This document shows, one piece after another, positions 25,924-33,287 of a DNA stretch of 54,391 nucleotides. A program made the position numbers and the translations under genes. The notes beneath the pieces were generated by a model. It was not told the DNA's origin and did no database searches. It saw only the letters and a list, made by a program, of their open reading frames with translations. This DNA is from Candidatus Tayloriibacteriota bacterium (GTDB taxonomy: Bacteria > Patescibacteriota > Minisyncoccia > Phycocordibacterales > JARIHA01): positions 1 through 54,391 of the forward strand of contig JARIHA010000168.1 of assembly GCA_029288475.1 (NCBI GenBank), read 5' to 3'. Position 1 is the stretch's first letter. The number at the start of each line of letters is the position of its first letter.

Positions 25924-26084
25924 ATTTATACTGTTATCTTTTTATCCACAATAATAAGGTGGTAAATAATTTTAAGATTTCCGACCTCTCTTAAGGTACT
26001 TTTTGAAATTACTAATACTACCTAGTGAATAGAGCGTGCTGAGCTGTATAAAAAGAAAAATACAATGCCTAATATAGAATCTTT

Positions 26085-26768
26085 CTATTTTGATAAACTA
26101 AAGTAATTACCGTCATCAACAAGTGGGTGTTGTGAGGTGCAATCATAGTACTGGTTTCCGACTACTAACAAATCACCACCTGTATCCATAATGGCACTAG
26201 GCTTAGGTCCCATCGAAAACGGAAGTTCAAATCCCGTACATTTCATTGCTAAATAATTTTGCGTTGGTAAAACACTTCTTGCCGTACCGGGTGCAAATCC
26301 AACACTCAGTACAAAATAAGTATGATATAAACCATCTTCACTCATTTTACTTGGTGACATAACTTTATATGCAAATCTGGGAGGGGGATATTGATTAATA
26401 GTATTTCCATTTCCCTGCACTTGAACACTATTAGCCGAAGCATCCATATTTTGTGGCGCATAATTCTCTTGTTTTCCATTTTCAGTATTATGATACTGGT
26501 TACCTGATGTTGATGGTTTAACAAATAAACTACTTATAAAACTAGTTATACCATAAATTATAACTAAAATTAAAAGATTTATAATAATTTTTTTATAATT
26601 TCCTTTTTGAATATCCTGTCTTAATTTGTCAGATTCTTGATACATAATAGAAAAAGAGGTTCGATCCTTAGGAGGCACGACTAGTCTAGCACTTTTTCTA
26701 GCTTCCCTCAAGAGCAGGGTACCGCAAATATTTAAATCTTGATTCAAAAGAGAGAATAAATATCTCAT
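26085..26768 (-). CDS. Hypothetical single-pass membrane protein
   Basis: A 227-aa protein with one membrane helix near residues 61-83 (KIIINLLILVIIYGITSFISSLF). It is followed by an Asn/Gln-rich linker and an extracytoplasmic C-terminal domain of ~110 residues. The domain carries two cysteines (KCTGF and YYDCTSQ) that may form a disulfide. I do not recognise the family. An internal ATG at 26645 (MYQESDK) is a possible alternative start. DNA here is notably AT-rich. Confidence 0.6.
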   Translation of the reverse strand: MRYLFSLLNQDLNICGTLLLREARKSARLVVPPKDRTSFSIMYQESDKLRQDIQKGNYKKIIINLLILVIIYGITSFISSLFVKPSTSGNQYHNTENGKQENYAPQNMDASANSVQVQGNGNTINQYPPPRFAYKVMSPSKMSEDGLYHTYFVLSVGFAPGTARSVLPTQNYLAMKCTGFELPFSMGPKPSAIMDTGGDLLVVGNQYYDCTSQHPLVDDGNYFSLSK

Positions 26769-26907
26769 ATCTGAATCTCTGCATTATTATCTATTCTATA
26801 CCAAATAAAATTCTTCGGTGGTGTTTGCAACTTCTTATTTAACCCATCATCAAAATCCCCGGTTAAAATAGTCAAAATCAAAAACCCTAAAAATCATACG
26901 AAATATC

Positions 26908-26932
26908 GAATGTAACATTCCGTCTCTATACA
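26908..26932 (+). promoter_or_regulatory. Palindrome and -10 box upstream of the 148-aa gene
   Basis: gaatgt-a-acattc (26908-26920) is a perfect palindrome lying where the spacer and -35 should be, just before TATACA (26927-26932). No good -35 is visible. This is a plausible operator for a dimeric repressor or activator. Confidence 0.35.
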
Positions 26933-26963
26933 AAGGAACTGAACTTTTCAAAAGGACTTAGAA

Positions 26964-27410
26964 ATGAAGAAACAATATTATTTTGTAGTTGGGTTTACCC
27001 TACTCATGGGTATGCTCTTTAGCACATTCATGCTGAAACAAAAAAGTGAAACATTGGAAGCTCTTCAGGATCGCACGTTTACAGCCAGAGTTATGATTCT
27101 TGAAATCACCACTCATCAAAAAGTTGACTGTCCAGAGCTCAATGAATTCCAGCCAATTAAAGGCGTGGTCAGGCTTAAATTTGACCGGCAAGTCATGATT
27201 TGGAGTGAAAACGGTACAGGTAAAGGTTTGGGCTACGCTACAGATACAGTTGATTTGGACATCAACGCAAATGACCAAAAACAGAGAGCCCTGGAGTTTG
27301 AAAAGCTCATTGGAAAAGGTCCGATGACCTTTCATTACAGCCAAAGCTTTTTATCAATTTGTGACTCTTCCAGAATTCCCACGATCCAAAAGATGGACGT
27401 CATGCCTTAA
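26964..27410 (+). CDS. Hypothetical membrane-anchored protein
   Basis: A 148-aa protein with an N-terminal membrane anchor or signal (residues 5-24, YYFVVGFTLLMGMLFSTFML) and an exported domain with two Cys (DCPELN and SICDSS), possibly a disulfide. Family not recognised. It has a good SD (AAAGGA, 7 nt before ATG) and its own terminator, making it the third stand-alone plus-strand unit in the window. Confidence 0.7.
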   Translation: MKKQYYFVVGFTLLMGMLFSTFMLKQKSETLEALQDRTFTARVMILEITTHQKVDCPELNEFQPIKGVVRLKFDRQVMIWSENGTGKGLGYATDTVDLDINANDQKQRALEFEKLIGKGPMTFHYSQSFLSICDSSRIPTIQKMDVMP

Positions 27411-27432
27411 TTCTGCAGCGGCAATTGATCGC

Positions 27433-27459
27433 GGCCCTTCACAAAAGTTGGGCCTTTTT
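27433..27459 (+). terminator. Terminator of the 148-aa gene
   Basis: ggccc (27433-27437) pairs with gggcc (27450-27454), followed by TTTTT. Confidence 0.75.
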
Positions 27460-27490
27460 GTGCGCTTACTGTCGGAAGCGGCAATAAAAT

Positions 27491-27516
27491 AAAAAAGCTC
27501 CACATTGCTGTGAAGC
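27491..27516 (-). terminator. Terminator of the alpha-hydroxy-acid oxidase gene
   Basis: 8-bp stem (27497-27504 with 27509-27516) closed by a GCAA tetraloop on the minus strand and followed by six T. It lies about 50 nt past the stop at 27567. Confidence 0.88.
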
Positions 27517-27566
27517 CGAGATCATACAAATCTCAAAGTACCTAGTCTAAACACTGGAAGCAAGAC

Positions 27567-28637
27567 TCACTCGAGCCTCACCACATTCCCCGGTCCGATG
27601 TCTTCGAGCGTTCGACATCTGGCCTTCACCATGCATTCGCTCAAGTCATTCTTGAATGTTTGAAGCACCTGCACCAATCCTCTTTCTCCATCAGCCGCGA
27701 GACCATAGATAGCAGGGCGACCAATGAGGACGGCCTTGGCACCGAGCGCCAATGCTTTGAAGACGTCCTCACCATTCCGAACCCCACCATCAAGATAGAT
27801 ATCAATCTGTTCCTTGATAGTGGGTGGAAGTTGAACGAGCGCATCTAGTGTAGCCGGAAGCTTATCGTTCTGCCGACCACCGTGATTCGAGATGATGACC
27901 GCATTCGCACCGGCATCAATCGCCTTGAGAACGTCTGCGTGCGAAAGCACCCCTTTGAGAATGACCGGGACCTTGGCATACAAGACGATCTCCCGGATGT
28001 CTTCCCAATTGAGCCTCATAGGCATGTATCTCTCATAGTATTGGTCGAGGGTCGAATAGGGAATCGCTGGATCTTCTGGGAAGATCGGCAGTTTGTGTAC
28101 CGGGAACTCCACTGCCGGAACGGCAGGATCCCGCTTGCACATCGAGCAACCCATGACAGCATCTACCGTAAGAACGATCGCTGAGCAACCGGCGTTCAGA
28201 GCCTTGTCGATGTAATGCTTCATCAAACCCAGGTCCTTGTACATAAGGAGCTGATACCAGGTATGTGATAGCTGGGAATCGATCTGAGAAAAATCAAGCG
28301 TCGAAAAGGACGAGATGATGTAGTTGGTGCCGACCTTGCGGGCCGCGGCCGACGTGGCAGATTCTCCCTTAGGAGTATACATACCATGCCAAGCAGTCGG
28401 AGCGATCATGACCGGCATCGCAAGATCTTTTCCGAAAATCTTGACTGCCGTCTGAGGATAGTTCGCACTTTCCTGCATTCGATTAGAAGACACGATGTCA
28501 TAATAACAGAACGCGTGGATGTTTGATCGGGAGGTGTTACCTTGCCCAGCGGCCCTGCCGATATAATCAGCAAGACCGAGTCCGAGTCTACCCTCGGTAG
28601 CGATTGCAAAGTCCTGAAGGGTTTCAAGTTTTCTCAT
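27567..28637 (-). CDS. FMN-dependent alpha-hydroxy-acid oxidase/dehydrogenase
   Basis: A 356-aa TIM-barrel flavoenzyme of the lactate/glycolate oxidase family. It has PVMIAPTAWHGM near the start, the FMN-binding Lys in VPVILKGV and the active-site SNHGGRQ, then DGGVRNGEDVFKALALGAKAVLIGRP. It oxidises an L-2-hydroxy acid, most likely lactate, to the keto acid; with oxygen as acceptor it would make H2O2. No electron-transfer partner is adjacent. Such an enzyme is unusual in a reduced fermentative genome. A strong terminator follows. Confidence 0.9.
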   Translation of the reverse strand: MRKLETLQDFAIATEGRLGLGLADYIGRAAGQGNTSRSNIHAFCYYDIVSSNRMQESANYPQTAVKIFGKDLAMPVMIAPTAWHGMYTPKGESATSAAARKVGTNYIISSFSTLDFSQIDSQLSHTWYQLLMYKDLGLMKHYIDKALNAGCSAIVLTVDAVMGCSMCKRDPAVPAVEFPVHKLPIFPEDPAIPYSTLDQYYERYMPMRLNWEDIREIVLYAKVPVILKGVLSHADVLKAIDAGANAVIISNHGGRQNDKLPATLDALVQLPPTIKEQIDIYLDGGVRNGEDVFKALALGAKAVLIGRPAIYGLAADGERGLVQVLQTFKNDLSECMVKARCRTLEDIGPGNVVRLE

Positions 28638-28799
28638 AAGCAGTGAAAGTGGAAGCGAAGTTGTAGCCAGTCTCCGTGCGGAGTCAGACTAGGATTTTAA
28701 TGAGCAAAGCCAAACAATATGACCTTTAAATCCTTTTTAATTAAACCATACAAGTCAACTTTATGCAATACTTCCACACTTGATAATATATAGCGTGGT

Positions 28800-29711
28800 T
28801 CAGTTTTGAGTATTAAAAGAACAAACTATATTAGTACTATTACCAACCAAAGGAACTGCACCGGAAATATTTTTCTGATTCGGATATTCTCTTCTGAGCT
28901 TTTCAACATCCTCCCTATCCATCTGCCAGCCAATTGCGCCCAGGTTTTCATTGAGATGATCGGTTTGTCTTGTCTTGGACAATATGATGACATTAGGCTG
29001 AACCATGAGCCAGTTCAAAGCTATCTGCGCGGGGGTCTTTGCGTACTTATTGCACATTTCTTGAAGGACATCTGGTATGTTTCTTAACATATTCCCTTTG
29101 TCGAGCGGGCTCCATGCAGATAGAATAATGTCGTTATTCTGGCAATATTCTAAAAGACCAGTAACCTCTGGTTCACGAAATTCTAAATTATAATGAACCT
29201 GGTTGTACACGATTTTGTTTTTTGTGTAGCTTTGAGCCTCGATTAACTGTTCCTTTGAGAAATTACATACGCCGATATTTCTGGTTAAACCGTCGTCAAC
29301 CAATTTGTCGAGTGCCCTGATCGAATCTCTGAGTGAATGTTTTTCACTAAATCGGTGAAGCAGGTATAGATCGAGATAATCAGTTTGCAATCTTTCAAGG
29401 CTTTTTTTACAGGAATTCAATATATTTTCATAAGCCATGTTATCAGCTTGTACTTTTGAAACGAGAAATATGTTTGAACGGTCATAGCCTTTCATCGCTT
29501 TGCCTACCAGGATCTCACTGTGCCCGTTGGCGTATACTTCTGCAGTATCTATATGAGTAACTCCTGCATTCAAAGCAGCCTTGATCCCAGCGATATCGGC
29601 AGCATCATCATTATTTGCATCACGTTCGTTGTGCCCGCCCATCCGCGAAGTACCCAGACCGTAAAGGGGTATTTCAAAACCTGATTTTAGTTTTTTTGTT
29701 GGAATTTTCAT
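28800..29711 (-). CDS. Aldo/keto reductase (AKR family)
   Basis: A 303-aa AKR with tetrad D55, Y60, K86 and H119 (HIDTAEVYANG, VSKVQ, LLHRF). It is only distantly similar to the AKR at 30-848, so this is not a recent duplication. A TATAAA box lies 6 nt before the ATG. It probably reduces aldehydes with NAD(P)H; substrate unknown. Confidence 0.9.
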   Translation of the reverse strand: MKIPTKKLKSGFEIPLYGLGTSRMGGHNERDANNDDAADIAGIKAALNAGVTHIDTAEVYANGHSEILVGKAMKGYDRSNIFLVSKVQADNMAYENILNSCKKSLERLQTDYLDLYLLHRFSEKHSLRDSIRALDKLVDDGLTRNIGVCNFSKEQLIEAQSYTKNKIVYNQVHYNLEFREPEVTGLLEYCQNNDIILSAWSPLDKGNMLRNIPDVLQEMCNKYAKTPAQIALNWLMVQPNVIILSKTRQTDHLNENLGAIGWQMDREDVEKLRREYPNQKNISGAVPLVGNSTNIVCSFNTQN

Positions 29712-29902
29712 GAGTTATTTATATGTTGGATTCTAAGGTATCTTAAGCGAGATAACCTAATCGCTTTTTCCGCCCAATTGCCGAAAAGTATTTATCGAGA
29801 TGATAGACGGGTAGATTTATTTTTTTACCAAGACTGCCGGCTAAGAAGCGGTGTTGATTGGTACTCAATATTTGCCGGGATATTTTTTGCAATTCATTAT
29901 AA

Positions 29903-30259
29903 TCAACGAACTATTATTGTATTAAACCATTGCTCTTGGAAATGAATGGCCACTATGATTTGTTCATCTGACATCTCCATTCCTTTTGGCACTACAATTA
30001 ACTTGTCGTCATCGTCATTTTTTCGATGAGCAATGGCGATACAGATTCCTTTTGCTTGTTCAAGAGACTCTTGCACCCCGAGATAATAAGCATCCAAATC
30101 TTCTCCGTCGGATGACTTTACTCCTCTAATAAAACCGTAATTTGCTGCATATATAAAACCATGCTTGGGATGTTTAGTTCCGAGCGGACGGTCCATTACG
30201 ACTTCAACTTCTTTACCAAGGTATTGTTTTGCTAATTGTAGTGAAACTGAATTTTCCAT
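29903..30259 (-). CDS. Short inorganic pyrophosphatase-family protein
   Basis: A 118-aa protein matching the core of soluble family I pyrophosphatase: GFIYAANYGFIRG followed by SSDGEDLDAYYLGV, with the metal-binding acidic residues. It is much shorter than the ~175-aa bacterial Ppa, lacking part of the C-terminus; related short forms exist in small genomes. The start at 30259 (MENSVS) is preferred because a perfect TATAAT is 7 nt upstream; the open frame runs to 30295. It hydrolyses PPi if active. Confidence 0.75.
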   Translation of the reverse strand: MENSVSLQLAKQYLGKEVEVVMDRPLGTKHPKHGFIYAANYGFIRGVKSSDGEDLDAYYLGVQESLEQAKGICIAIAHRKNDDDDKLIVVPKGMEMSDEQIIVAIHFQEQWFNTIIVR

Positions 30260-30266
30260 GGATTTT

Positions 30267-30272
30267 ATTATA
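30267..30272 (-). promoter_or_regulatory. -10 box of a probable leaderless promoter
   Basis: TATAAT on the minus strand, 7 nt before the ATG at 30259. The 16-nt block catggattttattata (plus strand 30257-30272) is identical to the one at 32127-32142. Confidence 0.65.
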
Positions 30273-30278
30273 GTCGCC

Positions 30279-30557
30279 TCACAGGTTAGGTTCATTCTTC
30301 CCTATTTCTAAAAGACGGCTGGCGATTAATTCAATTTTTTGCCGATTGCCTGGCAATCCCATAGTCTCGATCTCTGTCTTCCAGAGATAGTCGACAATTT
30401 CCTCCCACGAAGCTTTGCCAAATACAAGCGCGGCAACTTCCGCGACATAACCATCGTATTCATTCTGAGCCTCTGTAGATTGAGCGACCCCGATTGGGTC
30501 CCATTCTTTCAGAAGCACTTCTCGAATGACCGAATGCCTTTGTTGAATTTTGTTCAT
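30279..30557 (-). CDS. Small conserved protein, DUF1871-like
   Basis: A 92-aa acidic protein with the pattern LLKEWDPIGV...EAQNEYDGYVAEVAALVFG, which resembles short DUF1871-type proteins of unknown role. It sits 19 nt upstream of the pyrophosphatase start on the same strand. Confidence 0.6.
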   Translation of the reverse strand: MNKIQQRHSVIREVLLKEWDPIGVAQSTEAQNEYDGYVAEVAALVFGKASWEEIVDYLWKTEIETMGLPGNRQKIELIASRLLEIGKNEPNL

Positions 30558-30621
30558 GGAATTGAATGGGCTATTAAGCGATTAAATGTATCGATCAGGC
30601 TCTGGCCATCGCCATCATTGC

Positions 30622-31050
30622 TTACCCTAATGTTCTAAGGTTTTCACATTTAAATCTATAATAGATCAGGATTAATTCTGGTTCGGGATACATCACACCT
30701 CTTTTTATCATTATATCTTCACCATATACTATCCTATTCATTTCATTAATTGCTCTTTTGAAAGTAGTAACATCCGTTGTTGTGTTGAGTATGCCCGCAA
30801 GCATGTTAATCCGCTCCACTTTTCTGGGCATAGCCTTAGCAGCTTCAAGTCTTGATTCTGACGCTTGTCTGCTTTTTTCTGAAAATCGCTCCTCTACAGT
30901 CCTTACCAAACTATCACGATATATATTTCCATTTTCATCGATACCTAAATGAGATGGGCTGTATTCATTCCCATAATCAACAAGAAGGCTTTCTCTTTCA
31001 TATATTGATTTGCTATCTTCAGGATTTGATGATTTTGGTTCTTTTTCCAT
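30622..31050 (-). CDS. Hypothetical protein
   Basis: A 142-aa hydrophilic, charged protein, with a Ser/Glu-rich start and a helical middle (EERFSEKSRQASESRLEAAKAMPRK), no membrane segment. Family not recognised. TATAAT is 9 nt before the ATG. Confidence 0.6.
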   Translation of the reverse strand: MEKEPKSSNPEDSKSIYERESLLVDYGNEYSPSHLGIDENGNIYRDSLVRTVEERFSEKSRQASESRLEAAKAMPRKVERINMLAGILNTTTDVTTFKRAINEMNRIVYGEDIMIKRGVMYPEPELILIYYRFKCENLRTLG

Positions 31051-31059
31051 TGTCTTTTA

Positions 31060-31065
31060 ATTATA
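31060..31065 (-). promoter_or_regulatory. -10 box of a probable leaderless promoter
   Basis: TATAAT on the minus strand, 9 nt before the ATG at 31050. Confidence 0.5.
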
Positions 31066-31142
31066 TCGCTTTTCTTATGATCTGTAGCTATACAAAACAG
31101 ACAAACTATTATCCAATGCTTCTCGAGCGATGCACAAGGTGA

Positions 31143-31162
31143 CTGGAGGGAAAGGGACTCGG
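31143..31162 (-). repeat. tRNA 3'-end-like fragment (possible att relic B)
   Basis: Shares gggaaagggactcg with the T-arm/acceptor end of tRNA-Gln at 37412-37430, in the same orientation. No matching 5' half of a tRNA is present nearby, so it is a fragment, not a gene. Confidence 0.4.
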
Positions 31163-31214
31163 TCCTTACAGAACCAGCACAGGTTTCGTATCGTGCATTA
31201 CCCTGCTTGACTAA

Positions 31215-32129
31215 TTAACCAGAAACAGCCACTGGCACAAGCTCTTGTATTCTCTTAATCGCGTACTTTACAAAATCAAGTTCCTTACCATTTTTCTTGT
31301 TAGTAATTCCCCACTTAATACTATCAACGAGGCGCAGAATAACGAGTATTTCGACATCGTGCTTTATAAGTTCATAATGCGCTTTAGATATTCCGTAGCC
31401 TTTCATGAAAGCATTTTCGTATTTTTCACCATATCCCCACGTTAAGACCTCGGAGAGCTCGAGATGAGGCGCGCGATGCGCTCCTGCGGTACCCCAATCA
31501 ATGAGATAGACCCTGCCAGCAGGATCAATGACAGTATTCTTCGGCGCCAAGTTTGAATGACAGAGGACAGGATCAAATTGCCAATTATAAAGCTCGCTTA
31601 TTCTCTTTGTAATACACTCAACTTGAGATTGGTTTAAGATACTTTCTTTAATGAAGAAATTCGTCTCAAATAGCCATTCAAGTGACCAATCAATAACACC
31701 CTTCCATTCATTTACAAAATCATCGTCATCTGGATTCTTTAGATCCTCTCCATAACCTTTCACTTTTACACTATTTATCTTTTTTGCGTACTGCCCGAGC
31801 GTATACCAAATTCGTTCTTTATCTTCAGGCTTTTCAGTACCATCTACGCCTTCAATGTATTTAAAAATAGAATACGCCTTATCATTACAAATACCAACAT
31901 CAATAACAGTCGAGGTTGGGACACCTACAGCAGATACCTTTTCAATACACCATTTTTCTTTTACATAAGTTTTTAGGGCTGAAGCATTCTGAATTCTGAA
32001 AATGTATGAATCATTCTTAATTACAGCCTTGAACACATTATTGATTTCGCCCTTGCCGAGAATGGGAAAAACAGCAGTCGGTTTTATACCGAATACTTTT
32101 AAGGAAATAGCGTCCACTGTTTCATTCAT
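31215..32129 (-). CDS. APH-family phosphotransferase-like protein lacking catalytic Asp
   Basis: A 304-aa aminoglycoside/choline-kinase-fold protein. The Brenner motif reads LCHSNLAPKNTVI at residues 189-201: H191 and N198 are kept but the catalytic Asp (HxD) is Asn193. The metal-binding DWGTAG (D211) is present. It may be inactive, have a relaxed mechanism, or bind a small molecule. A perfect TATAAT is 7 nt before the ATG. Confidence 0.78.
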   Translation of the reverse strand: MNETVDAISLKVFGIKPTAVFPILGKGEINNVFKAVIKNDSYIFRIQNASALKTYVKEKWCIEKVSAVGVPTSTVIDVGICNDKAYSIFKYIEGVDGTEKPEDKERIWYTLGQYAKKINSVKVKGYGEDLKNPDDDDFVNEWKGVIDWSLEWLFETNFFIKESILNQSQVECITKRISELYNWQFDPVLCHSNLAPKNTVIDPAGRVYLIDWGTAGAHRAPHLELSEVLTWGYGEKYENAFMKGYGISKAHYELIKHDVEILVILRLVDSIKWGITNKKNGKELDFVKYAIKRIQELVPVAVSG

Positions 32130-32136
32130 GGATTTT

Positions 32137-32142
32137 ATTATA
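32137..32142 (-). promoter_or_regulatory. -10 box of a probable leaderless promoter
   Basis: TATAAT on the minus strand, 7 nt before the ATG at 32129, within the same 16-nt block as at 30257-30272. Confidence 0.65.
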
Positions 32143-32166
32143 CCTAATATACGGCAAAATTGCTGA

Positions 32167-32212
32167 TACTATCAAAAACCATGAGTAGTAATACTCATAG
32201 TTTTTGATAGTA
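32167..32212. repeat. 21-bp inverted repeat (hairpin)
   Basis: Arms 32167-32187 and 32192-32212 around a gtaa loop. There is one mismatch, which becomes a G-U pair in minus-strand RNA. It lies just upstream of the kinase-like gene's promoter. It may be a terminator, a DNA-binding site or a small mobile hairpin. The 32130-32470 gap also contains the att-like repeat at 32241 and otherwise GC-rich DNA with no gene that I can support. Confidence 0.7.
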
Positions 32213-32240
32213 CTCGTGCGGGAGAACCTAGCTCTTGTTG

Positions 32241-32259
32241 GCTGAGGGAAAGGGACTCG
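32241..32259 (-). repeat. tRNA-Gln 3'-end copy (possible att relic A)
   Basis: gctgagggaaagggactcg matches 18 of 19 positions of tRNA-Gln 37412-37430, same orientation, about 5.2 kb away. This is what an attachment-site duplication would look like. The flanking DNA is not tRNA. Confidence 0.5.
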
Positions 32260-32470
32260 GTTACGGATAATTTCCTCGCCGCCGCTCGGAAATTTCCGCG
32301 ACCCCGGCTCGCGGTTCGCCCTGCTGGGCTCACATCCGCTCCGCCTTTCTCGTCTATTTTACCCCTTTCAAGACTACCATTTTCTTCATGCACTCAAAAA
32401 CACCAAACACTCAGGAATGTAGTGGTAAAGATTCTCTGCCGCTACTGCTAGCATCTTAGATAAAACTTGA

Positions 32471-33172
32471 TCAATGTAATATGCCACCATGAAAAAAATC
32501 AGATGTTAATTTTAATTTATTGACGACGATTGGTAAACCTAAAAGATCCAATGACAATACAGACCCATTTCCATCAACGCCTTGATTCAATTCATAACCA
32601 AAACCAGTTTGGCCGTGAGTATTGTCAGATGAATAAGTGTAGTCAACACATCCTACGAGCATAATACTGAAATATCTGTCTTTTACCGTCGCATCCGACT
32701 TCTTAATCTGATCAGCTTCAACTAAGGTATTTATTCCTTCCGAGTGCGAATCTCCAGGAAATAAAAACTGTCCCCTATTTGAATCATAATTTGTCATCTT
32801 ATATACCTTATCACACTCTTTCTGCTCATCGGGAATCAAATTGAATGCATTTTCTTTCGTTAAAGGAAAAGCTGAAAATGAAACCTGAGTATTTTTGGCT
32901 GGCAGCTTACCTACATTTTTTAAGTTCAGATAAAGCGATATTTGAGCTTCCCCCAGTTTATCAATATAAAAAGGTCCAGCCATCTGCAAATCGGCCGTAA
33001 CCCATGGACGACTATCAATAATTATTTCGTTCAACTGCCCTCCTAAAACTTTCCACTGACAATAAGCCACAATAACACTACAAACAGTCGCGACAGCGAT
33101 TACACATGTAGAAATAACATTCCAGTCCCAAGATTTTACTTTTAAAATTTTTATGCAAGTAAACTTTATCAT
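32471..33172 (-). CDS. Hypothetical single-pass membrane protein
   Basis: About 233 aa from the ATG at 33172 (the frame opens further only via a TTG at 33196). It has one membrane helix near residues 18-37 (ISTCVIAVATVCSVIVAY), then RPWVTADLQ and a beta-rich extracytoplasmic domain. This layout (short N-terminus, helix, 'SRPW' motif, beta domain) recurs in many accessory proteins of unknown function. AT-rich. Confidence 0.65.
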   Translation of the reverse strand: MIKFTCIKILKVKSWDWNVISTCVIAVATVCSVIVAYCQWKVLGGQLNEIIIDSRPWVTADLQMAGPFYIDKLGEAQISLYLNLKNVGKLPAKNTQVSFSAFPLTKENAFNLIPDEQKECDKVYKMTNYDSNRGQFLFPGDSHSEGINTLVEADQIKKSDATVKDRYFSIMLVGCVDYTYSSDNTHGQTGFGYELNQGVDGNGSVLSLDLLGLPIVVNKLKLTSDFFHGGILH

Positions 33173-33287
33173 ATATTTATATATGATAATATACAAAATC
33201 TCCTTACATGTGAAGGAGTGCAGTACAACTCGCTGTATTAAACACTAAATTCCATAGAAACATTGTTTATAGTCAGCTTTCTCAGGT

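Noticed and set aside
26655..26668. ggttcgatcc resembling a tRNA T-loop
   Set aside because: No pairing T stem, acceptor or anticodon arm around it; chance match inside a coding region.
31143..31230. Possible full tRNA on the minus strand
   Set aside because: Only the 3' end matches a tRNA; no 5' acceptor strand complementary to it occurs within 100 nt.
32172..32393. 73-aa minus-strand ORF
   Set aside because: It crosses the 21-bp inverted repeat and the tRNA-end fragment; its composition is that of translated non-coding GC-rich DNA.
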